64,000 nt of DNA from Mya arenaria (GCF_026914265.1 NC_069138.1:34774598-34838597); one strand, 5' to 3'. Shown: positions 25,401-37,629, numbered from the stretch's first letter. Made by a program: numbers and translations. Notes: generated from the letters alone by a model not told the origin.

Positions 25401-28400
25401 ACGTTCTCTATATGTTGCTGCATCCTCCTATGTTTAGCACGTTCACTATATGTTGCTGCATCCTTCTATGTTAAGAACGGTCTCTATATGTTGCTGCATC
25501 CTCCTATGTTTAGCACGTTCTCCATATGTTGGTGCATCCTCCTATGTTAAGCACGTTCTCCATTTGTTGGTGCATCCTCCTATCATAAGTACGTTCTCTA
25601 TTTGTTGTTGCATCCTCCTATGTTTAGCACGTTCTCTATATGTTGCTGCATCCTTCTATGTTAAGAACGTTCTCTATATGTTGCTGCATCCTCCTATGTT
25701 AAGCACGTTCTCTATATGTTGCTGCATCCTCCTATGTTTAGCACGTTCTCTATATGTTGCTGCATCCTTCTATGTTAAGAACGTTCTCTATATGTTGCTG
25801 CATCCTCCTATGTTTAGCACGTTCTCTATATGTTGGTGCATCCTCCTATGTTAAGCACGTTCTCCATTTGTTGGTGCATCCTCCTATCATAAGTACGTTC
25901 TCTATTTGTTGGTGCATCCTCCTATGTTAAGCACGTTCTCTATATGTTGCTGCATCCTTCTATGTTAAGAACGTTCTCTATATGTTGCTGCATCCTCCTA
26001 TGTTTAGCACGTTCTCTATATGTTGCTGCATCCTCCTATGTTTAGCACGTTCTCTATATGTTGCTGCATCCTCCTATGTTTAGCACGTTCACTATATGTT
26101 GCTGCATCCTTCTATGTTTAGCACGTTCTCTATATGTTGCTGCATCCTCCCATGTTTAGCACGTTCTCTATATGTTGCTGCATCCTCCTATGTTTAGCAC
26201 GTTCACTATATGTTGCTGCATCCTCCTATGTTTAGCACGTTCTCCATATGTTGGTGCAACTTCCTATGTTTAGCACGTTCTCCATACGTTGATGCATCCT
26301 CCTATGTTAGCAAGTTCACCATATGTTGGTGCATCCTCCTATGTTTAGCGCGTTCTCCATTTGTTGGTGCAACCTCCTATGTTGAGCACGTTCTCCATAT
26401 GTTGGTGCATCCTCCTATATTAAGCACGTTCTCCATTTGTTGGTGCATCCTCCTATCATTAGTACGTTCTCTATTTGTTGGTGCATCCTCCTATGTTTAG
26501 CACGTTCTCTATATGTTGCTGCATCCTCCTATGTTTAGAACGCTCTCTATATGTTGCTGCATCCTCCTATGTTTAGCACGTTCTCTATATGTTGCTGCAT
26601 CCTCCTATGTTTAGCACGTTCACTATATATTGCTGCATCCTCCTATGTTTAGCACGTTCTCTATATGTTGCTGCATCCTCCTATGTTTAGCACGTTCTCT
26701 ATATGTTGATGCATCCTCCTATGTTTAGCACATTCTCCATATGTTGGTGCATCCTTCTTTGCTTAGCACGTTCTCCATTATGTTTGTGCATCCTCCTATG
26801 TTTAGCACATTCTCCATTATGTTGGTGCATCCTCCTATGTTTAGCACGTTCTCTATTTGTTGGTGCATCCTCCTATCTTTAGCACGTTCTTTTGAGTTGG
26901 TGCATCCTCCTACGTTTAGCACGTTCTCCGTATGTTGATGCATCCTCCTACATTGAGCACGTTCTCTATATGTTGATGCATCCTCCTATGTATAGCACGT
27001 TCTCCATATGTTGGTACATCCTCCTATGTTAAGCACGTTCTCCATATGTTGATGCATCCTCCTACATTGAGCACGTTCTCTATATGTTAATGCATCCTCC
27101 TATGTAGATCACGTTATATATATGTTGGTGCATCCTCCTATGTTGAGCACGTTCTCTATATGTTGATGCATTCACCTATGTAGATCACGTTATATATATA
27201 TGTTGGTGCATCCTCCTATGTTGAGCACGTTCTCTATATGTTGATGCATCCTCCTATGTAGATCACGTTATATATATGTTGGTGCATCCTCCTATGTTTA
27301 GCACGTTCGCCATATGTTGATGCATCCTCCTACATTGAGCACCTTCTCTATATGCTGATGCATCCACCTATGTAGATCACGTTATATATATGTTGGTGCA
27401 TCCTCCTATGTTTAGCACGTTCTCCATATGTTGATGCATCCTCCTACATTGAGCACCTTCTCTATATGCTGATGCATCCACCTATGTAGATCACGTTAAA
27501 TATATGTTGGTGCATCCTCCTATGTTTAGCACGTTCTCTATATGTTGGTGCATCCTCCTATGTTAAGCACATTCTCATTTATGTTGGTGCATCCTCCTGT
27601 GTTTAGCACGTTCTCTATATGTTGGTGCATTCTCCTATGTTTAGCACGTTCTCCATATGTTGGTGCATCCTCCTATGTTGAGCACATTCTCAATATGTTG
27701 GTGCATCCTCCTATGTATAGCACGTTCTCCATATGTTGGTGCATCCTCCTATGTTAAGCACGTTCTCCATATGTTGGTGCATCCTCCTATGTTTAGCACG
27801 TTCTCCATATGTCGGTGCATCCTCCTATGTATAGCACGTTCTCCATATGTTGGTGCATCCTCCTATGTTTAGCACGTTCTCCATATGTTGGTGCAACCTC
27901 CTATGTATAGCACGTTCTCCATATGTTGGTGCATCCTCCTATGTTGGTGCATCCTCCTATGTATAACACGTTCTCCATATGTTGGTGCATCCTCCTATGT
28001 TTAGCACGTTCTCCATATGTTGGTGCATCTTCCTATGTATAGCCCGTTCTCCATATGTTGGTGCATCCTCCTATGTTTAGCACGTTCTCCATATGTTGGT
28101 GCATCCTCCTATGTTTAGCACGTTTTCCATATGTTGGTGCATCCTCCTATGTTTATCACGTTCTCCATATGTTGGTGCATCCTCCTATGTTTAGCACGTT
28201 CTCCATATGTTGGTGCATCCTCCTATGTTTAGCTCGTTCTCCATATGTTGGTGCATCCTCCTATGTTAAGCACGTTCTTCATATGTTGGTGCATCCTCCT
28301 TTGTATAGCACGTTCTCCATAAGTTGGTGCATCCTCTATCTAAGCACGTTCCCCATATGTTGGTGCATCCTCCTATGTTTAGCACGTTCTCCATATGTTG

Positions 28401-31138
28401 GTGCATCCTCCTATGTATAACACGTTCTTCATATGTTGGTGCATCCTCCTATCTTTATCACGTTCTCCGTTTTGTATCCTCCTGCATCAAGCACGTTCTC
28501 CATATGTTGGAGTATTCTCCCATATTTAACACGTTCTCTATACTTTGGTGAATCGTCCTATATTTAAGACGTGTTCCATATGTTGCTGAATCCTCCTAAA
28601 TTTAACACGATTTTCATATTTTGGTGCATCCTCCTTTGTTCAACATCTTTTCTATAGTTCTGAAATATTATCCTGTGTGTTTGGCACGCTCCCCATAGTT
28701 TTAAAACATACTCTTGTGTGTTTTGCACATTCTCCATACTTTTGAAACAATCACATGTGTTTGTTCTCGTTATTATTGCAACATTCTCCTGTGTGTTTGG
28801 CACGTTCTGCAGAGTTTTGAAATGTCCTCTTATGTTTTGCAAGTCCTCCATACGTTTGAAACATCCTCCCATGTTTTGCAAGTTCTCCATAGTCTTGAAA
28901 CATCCTCCAATGCTGTGCACGTTCTCCATAGTTTTAAAACATCCTCCAATGTTTTGCAAGTTCTCCATAGTTTTAAAACATCCTCCTATGTGTTTTGCAA
29001 GATCTCCATAGTTTTGACACATCCTCCTATGATTGGTATCTCTACAGTTTTCAAACATCCTCCTCGTGTGTTTTGCACGTTCTTAAATCGAATCGTGTTC
29101 GAATTAAATTCTCTTTCTGTACTTAAAGGTCCATGAAAGGAAGGTATACCATGCAATACATTCCTTAGAGTGCATTAATTACTAGTTAATGTTTGTTTGT
29201 ATTTTCTTTTCTTTTTTCTTGTTTTTTTTGTGTTCATTGTTTTATAACCATCATATACTGGTGGGAATAAAGACTATTAAATCAAAATGAATGTATCATA
29301 TGTATGATACGCAATCTTCGAAAACAAGGCGACATGCGAAAATGACGTTCAGAGAGAAACGCGACATTGGTTTCATACTTACTGACACTCAATTCATTGA
29401 TACTAAAATATAAAACGATTGTCACGATTTACAATAAGCGTGCTGAACGAGCATGTGTTTTTTTTTGCATTACGTCTTTTTCACCTAGGCGTTGTGTTCA
29501 CAGACTGTGTCACATAAATTGTGTACGTCTACAGGTTTAACCAGTGCGGGGTCAACGCAGACGACTTTAAAGATGACCACGATTTGAAAGGATTAACTGA
29601 CATGCTACCAACGCTTATCGACTTTGCCGGCAATTCCATCTGTCAAAAAGAATATCTTGAAATTTTAGAGCTTATTCTTGGAGGTACTGTTTTCAACGCC
29701 TACCTTTATTTGCGTTATAAGATGTCTCTTTCCTTAATTTTTTGGTCTGTGTTTTGTGGTTATAGTATATATAACATATATTTAAATTTCTATGAAACCG
29801 CTTAAGAGGTGTATTGAGTTATTTCCATTTGTCAAACGTGGGTATGTTTTCTGTTTATGATCTTTAATCGATTATAGAGTGTTTTGATTAGTAATAAGGT
29901 AAATGTATCTTGTACTGTGTAAACACTTGTGTGGTTTTGATGTCTGGCTACCCCATGCTATTTTGAAAAAGAATACTATAACGATATCATTCACATTCTT
30001 TTTGGCCCTGAGGAGTGCCAAAATAGTTCATTTTTCTTCCGATTTCAGTTGAAATGATGAACAATAATATAAACTACAATAACGTTTTCTACAATGTATG
30101 TTTCACATTTGAGTTATCAAAAAGGATACCAAAAGCATATTGGGTCCTCAGACATCCAATTTTAGCATTATCGCCAATAACTCGATGAAACCAAGCTTAA
30201 ATTTACATCGGATACCTTAAATTCAGCAACTTATAACGTGGCTATTTCAGCTGAAAGTCTGCAGGGGAATATTTCCTTTCATACTTAACCTAACAAAATC
30301 ACTTTCAGGATACATTCCGACCGGCACTTCAAGCAAATTTCTCGAGGAATATCAGAGAGAATTCGGCGTTGGAAAACTGTCTCGGAAGTTCAACGCAAGC
30401 GACCCTGCCATGAAAGTGACCAAAATAGTCTTCGTGATAGACGCTCAATCCTGCTCGTTGCCTAAAGCGCTTATTGAGGGTATACAACGTGCCATCCAAC
30501 AACATACTGCAGATGGACAACTGAAGTGTAGGTAGATTTATTCCATGTCCCAAGAGCCTAAAATGTGTCTTAACTAATGTCTTAAATCGTCATTATAAAT
30601 GTTACAGTTTCTCTATTATCAAACCTATGATTAATTGCCTTATGACCTGTCTGGGAATTTCATTGCATTTTCAGACCACTGTGATCTTTTTGTCGTTTTG
30701 ACAAAAATGGATGTCACAGATCAAGAAACAAAACTTGATTCAACTGCGTCGGTTAAACAGTCAGGTGTGTCGCGTGAAGAGAGAGAACGCGAGCTTGCTG
30801 AAATACTTACCATCGAAGGAGCCCTTAACGACAACCTCTTCCGATGGACCAGTTACCATGACAAAAATACGGAGCAAAGTCCTCAGATTGACATCGTGGC
30901 TCTTACGTTTTTGAAAACCATGATGCAACAAAGACCGACAGTTGCCCGATCAAGCGTGAAACCAAAAGCACTGTTGCCCAAAGAGTTTATTCAAATGAGA
31001 GTTGAAAAAATATTGGATGATGCTTGGACATACGGCTGTAGAAATTGGAACAGTCTCGACCAACAAACACAATTCATAGTTTGGGCCGTGCTTGCAGGGT
31101 GTTTTATCATCTTCCTCCTAAGCCTTTCTTATGCATAA
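19409..31138 (+). CDS. IFI44-like tail-anchored GTPase, copy C (six exons, 366 aa)
   Basis: Exons: 19409-19433, 20116-20203, 22429-22584, 29535-29683, 30309-30527, 30675-31138, total 1101 nt, all in phase. Motifs are those of copy A: P-loop GDVGAGKSS, G3 DFAG, strand KIVFVIDA, G4 TKMD, IFI44-like C-terminal region, then a hydrophobic anchor (FIVWAVLAGCFIIFLL). Exon 6 is closest to that of copy A (both have KMDVTDQETKLDSTASV); copy B differs there. Two oddities stand out. Intron 3 is ~6.95 kb because it holds a 38-bp satellite. The exon-3 donor is AAGC|GTATGC where A and B have AAAG|GTATGC, changing the split codon from Arg to Ala and weakening the site. The frame is whole, but efficient splicing across intron 3 is unproven. 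Confidence 0.75.
20940..21565. repeat. 21-bp satellite in intron 2 of copy C
   Basis: About 28 diverged units of the form ATGTATCAACACACCGTGAGC. No alternating dimer pattern is visible, so this is the monomeric state. The same monomer is one half of the 42-bp unit that fills intron 2 of copy D, at the matching intron position. Small ORFs across it on both strands are artefacts. Confidence 0.85.
21594..22020 (+). mobile_element. Second Helentron-like element, in intron 2 of copy C
   Basis: The left end TTCGACTCTTCGAAGATTGA and right end ATCGAGCGTGCTC...ACAGCTTTTGTT resemble the ends of the element at 905-1816. The 164-bp core repeats are missing; the interior is ~370 bp of non-coding DNA. The GGCGTCGGCG block near the left end matches the same place in the first element. 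Confidence 0.55.
22620..28560. repeat. 38-bp satellite array in intron 3 of copy C (about 155 units)
   Basis: The unit reads TATGTTGGTGCATCCTCCTA then TGTTTAGCACGTTCTCCA. Variants alternate in blocks: GTTGCTGCATCCTTC with GTTAAGAACG, ATCATAAGTACG, TGTTAGCAAGTTCA, and TGTAGATCACGTTATATAT. The ATCATAAGTACG variant recurs at 24821, 25125, 25582 and 25886, i.e. steps of 304, 457 and 304 bp (8, 12 and 8 units), showing higher-order repeats. The array begins ~35 bp after the exon-3 donor. Many short ORFs with CWCILLCLARS-like peptides arise from it and are not genes. Confidence 0.95.
28561..29085. repeat. Degenerate flank of the intron-3 satellite in copy C
   Basis: Units of ~36-39 bp contain GTTTTGAAACATCCTCC, ATGTTTTGCAAGTTC and TCCATAG. 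They are closer to the old repeats in introns 3 of copies A and B than to the homogenised array before them. This is probably the ancestral, unexpanded part. Confidence 0.8.
29086..29534. other. End of intron 3 of copy C
   Basis: No exon is seen before the acceptor at 29534. The stretch 29120-29285 ends in GGGAATAAAGACTATTAAATC and looks like the 3' tail of a retroposed element, but no family could be named. Confidence 0.35.
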
Positions 31139-31198
31139 TTTATTTTGGTATTTTAGGCGTGACGTTCGATATGCCTGTTTATAACTTTGACATAATTC

Positions 31199-31204
31199 AA
31201 TAAA
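31199..31204 (+). promoter_or_regulatory. Candidate polyadenylation signal of copy C
   Basis: AATAAA, 60 bp after the copy C stop codon. The matching place in copy A reads TATAAA. Confidence 0.5.
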
Positions 31205-31552
31205 ACAATGTGTTTTTCAACAGTTCGATTGAGCATTGTTTACACAATCGTATTACATTGAAATCGAGATGGGGACGCAGTCGACAGCTAAGCGTTAGAT
31301 GGATGTAACTCCATATAAATATAAAAGTAGTAACTACTATCTTGCGCAAAGATTTCAATTAGTGTGATGATCGAAAGGTACTTGTGCAAATTATTTGTGA
31401 AATGTACTCACAAATTGAATTCTTATAAGAAATTGTTTTAAACGTTAATTTTACATGGAGTATAAAAATTCTCTTATATCAATACGACCTAAAATTAAAC
31501 AAAGCATTTAAACTAATTAATACTGAATTTGGTAATGCTATACAAAAAGATA

Positions 31553-31685
31553 TTTAATTAGGATTTTTATTCCTTCATATGACCATTTGTAAGATACACT
31601 CCAATTGTCGTAATATGTTTTTACGAAAAGGAGTGCTGAACAACGCATTTATTTTTTAGATATCCACACCTATAGGATGTGGTCA
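31553..31685. repeat. Counterpart of 7161-7290 in opposite orientation
   Basis: The reverse complement aligns with the segment after copy A, including CATATGAAGGAATAAAA and AATTGGAGTGT/AACTGGAGTGT. See the entry at 7161. Confidence 0.5.
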
Positions 31686-31879
31686 CCTGCCTTAAGCAGC
31701 CAATATGGGTGTTTTCCATAGTTGCTTCTTAACACATGTTCAACCGTATACAATGATTCAATAATTCTAAGCCAATATATGGACCCAGGCTTTGCATTCT
31801 CTTACCCAAAAGGCTCATCCACACTTTTTAGCAAAATGCTTGGCAAACAAATTCTGCTATGTGTGAATAGATGTTTTAT

Positions 31880-33920
31880 ATTTTTCATGAAAGAAGAAAC
31901 TTGCCTTAATTTTGATGGTGAAATGCAGAAAATGTTTGATGAGCTTACTATACCCTTATCTTATGATGACATTGTTTATGCTTGTAAAACGTTTTATGTT
32001 ACCCGAGTTGTATAACATAGGTAATACCTTAATGGAAATACGGTATAGAGCATGAAGTGTTTTAGTCTTGTTCATATACTCTTCTTAACAAAATATTTGA
32101 TATGAAATACCTCCCTGAAAAGTTGATGAGGAGAATGTTAAAACTTATGGTGGAATTACATTGTTTAATAAGATTGAAAAATGGGAAAGCTGATCGGAAT
32201 TGTAAATAATATGTTATGGTTACATAGTATAATAGATCATTTTGTTAAACTATATGGAAAAAAAAACAGTTTGCAACTTTATTTGACTTTACCAAAGCAT
32301 TTGATTACGTCGTTAGAGATAACATATTTTATATATACGAGTATATAAACTTTTAAAAGAGGAAAAATATTACATCTGGTTAAATAAATGTATGATTGTG
32401 TTATATCAGGGGTAAGAAATAAATGACGTCCTAAGTATACTTGGTCTTAGACAGAGTCAGTTTTTGTCACCTTTCTTGTTTGGTATATACTGAAATGATA
32501 TAGAAGGATATTTTATGCTTAATATCTTTGAGGGTGTTTAATTAGATGTACTGAAAATGTTTCTCTTAGTGTGTGTTGATGATATAGTTATTCTATCAGA
32601 ATCTAAAAGTGAGTTCACAAATAGTTTGTTTTTGCTGTTTGTTGATCACTGTAATGAATGGAAACGTAGTGTTGATGTAAATAAAATAAATGTAATGATT
32701 TTAAAAGAAAGTGTTGAATTCTAAGGGGAAATGTAAGATTTGTATCCAGGGCAAGTGTAAGCCATTGTGAAAACAAAATTACTTAGGAAAAGTGTCTACT
32801 AATGTGTCATTCATTTGCTACACTTTTGAAACCTTGTAAACGGGATGAGACGGTAGGTCATTTCTTGTCTTCGTTTGAAAAGCTAATGTATACTTGTTAA
32901 AGTATTGCTGTGAAGTTTTGGGTTTACAAGCTGGCATTAAGATAATAAGAGTTCATCTAAAGAACAGAACAGAACAGAAAGATGATTTTTTTGGATTTAA
33001 ACATATTGTTTCTCATCCATACACATAATTATAACACAAAAGGTTGGTAAATAAATACAAATAATACAAAAAAAAACATTTTAAGACAAACAAGCGTAAT
33101 TTAAGGATAGTATTTGTAAGCGAATTTCTTATTTCAATAGCTTTGCTTATATAAGAACACAATCGATTGAACACCGATCTTTTATTTGAGGAGTTAGTGG
33201 TTTCTCAAGTGTAATGTCATGTAAGAAGTAAAGAATACAAGACGTTTAGGTTAAAAAAATCAAACAAAAAATTGCCCGATTCTTCAATGGCGTTATTTTA
33301 TATGAACATTTTTAATTTTAAATCCAAACCCTTCCGTAAGTGTGTTTATGTACAGAAATTCAGAATTGCTTTTAGCCCGTTGAGATTATCGTCACTAAAT
33401 ATAGAAGTTGCTGGGTGGAATAATACAGTTTTGGAACACAGAATTTGCCCACATTGTAATGTTTTAGAAGAAGAAGAAGTTCATGTTTTGATCGAATGCA
33501 GCCTCTATACAAGTATAAGATCTAAATATACTCCCCGATTTGATCGTACTCATTAAGATTTGTATAGAACTGTTGAATACAGAAAATATGGGTTTGTTAA
33601 AGAATCATTCTACTTTCGAGTATAAAGCATTTGCTTAGAGAATGGATTTTATTACTTTACAAACATGATTTATTAAATGATTAAGTACCAACAGTTAGAT
33701 AGTTGTAAAATGATTCGTACGTAATATTTTGTCTGAGATTGAGTTTAAATTTTCGCTTCTACATAATATGTTACCTATTTGTTTCTAGTCATATATAGTA
33801 AACCGCTAAGCAAAGGTTTGATAATGAAAAATTATCATGGGCTATCACAGTCTACTTTATTGATGTATATATGTGTGATGTTATGTGTGGAAATAAACTT
33901 GTGTTCTGTTCTGTCCTGAT
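31880..33920 (+). mobile_element. Degenerate LINE remains after copy C
   Basis: In order along the + strand: an endonuclease-RT linker-like piece (FDELTIPLSYDDIVYACK, about 31935-31995); an RT start (LLNKIFDMKYLPEKL-like); DFTKAFDYVVRDN (about 32283); SPFLFGIY and a decayed YVDD box (about 32465-32590); and at 33272-33556 a C-terminal region with CPHC...HVLIEC, a zinc-knuckle type end found in several LINE clades. It ends near 33915 in a short TTCTG repeat. An AGAACAGAAC run at 32957-32980 is the reverse of that tail and may mark a second, opposite fragment. Many stops and frame changes; inactive. Confidence 0.65.
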
Positions 33921-34489
33921 TAAGTATTGGTTGAAACTTTTAACAATGTGGTGATGACCAGTTTATAAAATTCTGTATAGAGATTTTAAAAAGATTACCT
34001 TACTGTAAATAATGGACAAAAGTTTTAGAGGATATTACAGTCATTAAGATTTTATGATATTCCTTCCAAAGTTTAAAATATGCTGATATATTTATATCTG
34101 AACTGAAGCAGATACGCAAAGAAGTTTATGTTTTAGAATTTGGTTGGTTGCATAATTATAATATTATAGTTATTGCAGAGCTAAAAAATATGTACATTTT
34201 GCAGAAATTAAGTTACAAACTTACTTATGAAGTAAAAATTGTTAAGGCTACATCTACCCTCCCTTTTTATATAAAAATTTCTGAAGGTTGTTAGTTCATT
34301 GACTTTTATTATTATTATTTTTCACAGGTTGCCTAAAACTCATCTTTCTCTTAGAGAGAACAATTGTTTAAATGACAACCAGTCCACTATAGTAGAGCGA
34401 TTAAAAGCAATTGAAACACGTTTAACGAAATAACTAAGAGACAACTATGCCAATCATTATCACAAAATAGAGAGATTCAGGGTGATGGC

Positions 34490-34935
34490 GATATAGTGAA
34501 TGTACAGAGAATGTGCCAACGTAGTAGAATGTGCCAAACGTAGTGAAAGTGCCAAACGTAGTTGAAAGTGGCAAACTTAGTAGAACGTGCCATTAGTAGA
34601 ATGTGCCAGTAGTAGAAGGAGTCAAACGTAGTAGATTGTGTCAAACGTAGTAAAATTTGCCAATTGTAGTAAAATGTGTCAAACGTATTAGAATGTTCCA
34701 AACGAAATATAATGTGCCAACCGTAGAATGTGCCAAACATAGTAGAATGTGCCAACCGTAGTAGAATGTGCCAAACGTAGTAAAATGTGCCAACTGTAGT
34801 AGAATGTATCAGTAGTAGAATGTGCCAAACGTAGTATAATGTACCAAATGTAGAAGAATGTGCCAAAAGTCGTAGAATGTGCCTGTAGCAGAATAGGCCA
34901 AACGTAGTAGAATGTGCCAAACATAACAGGATGTG
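34490..34935. repeat. ~19-22-bp minisatellite (AGTAGAATGTGCCAAACGT type)
   Basis: About 21 variable units. On the minus strand the word reads ACGTTTGGCACATTCTACT, which resembles the ATGTTTGGCACGTTCTCC words of the intron-3 minisatellite. The array interrupts DNA that is continuous after copy A (about 9560). ORFs of 147 and 95 codons on the minus strand are artefacts. Confidence 0.8.
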
Positions 34936-35438
34936 TCAAACCCATTTTTGTGAAATAAAAGCTTATCAATGTCATGAACTACTAAACAATGACTTAAACA
35001 GTTTTAAAACAACAACAACAACAACAACAACACATTCAGCCAATTTAAATTGCAATTTGTCTTCACAAAAAAGGAAATGCTGCATCTATTCCAGTCAAAA
35101 GAACAAGAAAAACGAACATTTATCAACAACAAAAAACTGTTCCAAGTACGTTGAGAAGATACATTTATGTGTATGTGGAAATTATTAGACGATTTTAAAG
35201 AGTACCTTTAACACCACCCATCAATTCCAATGTATGTCAACCACCGTCTAAGTATCGAACATGCTTTCTGGTGATGGCATATTTTTAGACTATATGCGCA
35301 TGCGCGCATGTAGTCTTAAGACTGCAAACTCCAAAGAACTACTTCTATTTATGTCGTTTTAACCCATTTTTTGTCTCAATGCGCTCTATGTTTAGTAGCA
35401 GAATGACGTCAAAACCATAAAAATAGATTATCCGAGTA

Positions 35439-35963
35439 TGGAACGCCGGCACTGTCTTTCGTAGTCCAAAAACTTTATTATTGTGTTTGTTTCTTATTAC
35501 ATTATGTACCGAGTGCTTTACATGGTGTACAAACATAGTTATGTTATGTCAGTTTATCTTTATATGTTGTGGTTTTGTACATATATTATGACAGTTTTTA
35601 TTATATTTAGCGGATACATCTTTATATCATGTAGACATATTATTACGTTATGTACATACTTAATTATAGTATGTCCATACTTTATTATAGTGTGTGCAAA
35701 TATCATTATATTATGTCCATACTTCATCACGACATTGAATATTTCCTATATAATATCGAATGTCGAGCTTGAATTCCGTCCAGCTCGACATTGCAGCTCG
35801 ACATTGAAGATTTGCTATATAATATCGAATGTCAATTGCCGATGGGTGAGCCAACTTCACACACATTGTTTGTACACCATGTAAAGCACTCGGTACATAA
35901 TGTAATAAGAAACAAACACAATAATAAAGATTTTGGACTACGAAAGACAGTGCCGGCGTTCCA
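35439..35963. mobile_element. Mutator-like MITE with ~97-bp terminal inverted repeats and 10-bp target duplication
   Basis: The left end starts TGGAACGCCGGCACTGTC and the right end finishes GACAGTGCCGGCGTTCCA. The inverted repeats match for ~97 bp with one visible mismatch. Both sides carry the same 10-mer TATCCGAGTA (35429-35438 and 35964-35973). Long inverted repeats with 9-10-bp target duplications are the mark of Mutator-like (MULE) elements. The 525-bp element has no transposase. Near-identity of its ends points to a fairly recent insertion. Confidence 0.85.
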
Positions 35964-36875
35964 TATCCGAGTATGAGTTCTTGCTTGTTCGGCTATTTCC
36001 GCGCTGTATTTCTGTATTCCGGCGTTTTATTTTTAGCAGAATATAACTTTATTTATAGATCGTTATATTTATCAGATTAGTGTGGGTCAAAATAATAGAT
36101 GGCTCAAGACCACAGTTATCTGCCCCCCGTTGACCAAGATCCGGATGTGAATACAGAAACAAAGAGTGCTTGTGTTCAAGTATCAATATTTTATTAAAAT
36201 TGAATGAAAAAGAAGCAAAAAATGTTCTTTTTGCAGAGAACTTGACTGAATTTGACACTCTATTGCAGAAATTGATAGTTTTCAATGTAAATATTGGAAA
36301 AATCATAGCTTGTGGAAGTCTGAAAATTAGTTGTTTGTAGCCGATTGACTCCCTGGCGGAAGGGTTATGTATTTGAACTCAATTTTGACAGTCGGGTCAA
36401 TGGTCAACATGGTGTTTTCTTGTGATTATATTTTGTGTCTTGAATTGTTCTAGAGATGCCATGTCCTTGTTTTTCAATTGGGGTGTGTATAAAGTCAAAA
36501 GCCAGGTTAGTGTCTATATGAAACATATAGTAAAAATAACTGTGGTCTCACGCCTGATATAGAGGAAGCTTTTGGAGGGGTGGCCTATTTTAAATTGTTA
36601 TAAATTCTTAATTTATACAGCTATCTGGTTGAAATTTGGCCAGTTGACAGTGCTTAGCCATAGAATATTGGTGTTTGAGTATGAAATGTGAAAATCTTAT
36701 ATTACATAATATAAATTAATAATATATAATTTTCTTATATATTTTTGACATTTTTAAAAAAAACTACTTTCACTTTCAATTTAATGTTTGGAAATAGTTC
36801 CAAATGATGGTAACTAATGAATGAAAGCCTCACTTTCAATTCCAAAGTATAAATGGAGGGATTTTTTTAACATAG

Positions 36876-36985
36876 GAAGCAGACCCAGGAGGAACTGTCT
36901 GTTGAAGACCTCCCCCCCCCCACCACCACCAAGCTGCCCACCAGAGGCCAAGCTGTACTTGGTGTTTGCCAACATGCTGTAATTT
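36876..36985 (+). other. Candidate exon with a proline/poly-C tract in the 2.9-kb unit
   Basis: It is bounded by AACATAG before and GTAAGTAC after, i.e. splice-like borders. It holds an uninterrupted C run (10 or 11 bases in different units) followed by CACCACCACC, so the reading frame shifts between units. It recurs in each full unit. No family is recognised; it could be a gene fragment or a non-coding transcript exon. Confidence 0.3.
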
Positions 36986-37629
36986 GTAAGTACTTCAAGA
37001 TAATATATTAGAAAATGGTATCCAAACTGAAGTACAAAGTGAGACAGTTTGGTCATAAAAGCCCATTGAGACTGTTTGTTCCATTCCTAAATGAATTTCT
37101 TTCATGTTGTCAATCATTTCTGATGTGGCTTTGATAATAATATTATTTTCTAATGAAACTGCTGACTTGTATCAGTCTTTGGTCTGTATTGTGCATCTAT
37201 TCACACATTTTGTTTGCTCTTTTAAGCAAACATTACAATAATTGCAAATTCTATAAGCAATTAAACAAAACTTACTGCACATAGGATGCAGAATGATGTT
37301 TTATTTAGTGTGCATATGATTTTCAGCTTATGGACAAGAAAACATATACTTTAACAATCACAGCAACACAATGAGATCCCAATTTTAAAGAAATAATGCC
37401 ACCTTTCATTAATTCATTAATTCATTCTATCAATCATTCATATATATTCATTAATTCATTCATTTATTCAATTTATTCATTGAAAAACTTGACATTTCTC
37501 AAGGCAAAATAAATAAAAAGTGAGCAGCTTTCATAAAGAATAGAGCCTTTTCCCTTAATGCATTAAAAAACACAACCTTAATACAGTATAAATGTTTTAA
37601 AAACCCTAATTTATTGCTTATTTTAATAG

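Noticed and set aside
22620-28560. Numerous 70-185-codon ORFs with CWCILLCLARS-type peptides
   Set aside because: They arise from the 38-bp satellite, shift frame with every unit, and lie within intron 3 of copy C.
34477-34975. 147- and 95-codon minus-strand ORFs rich in Tyr, His and Phe
   Set aside because: By-products of the 19-22-bp minisatellite.
35286-35320. GCGCATGCGCGC word as a regulatory site
   Set aside because: An isolated short palindrome with no conserved counterpart or nearby gene start.
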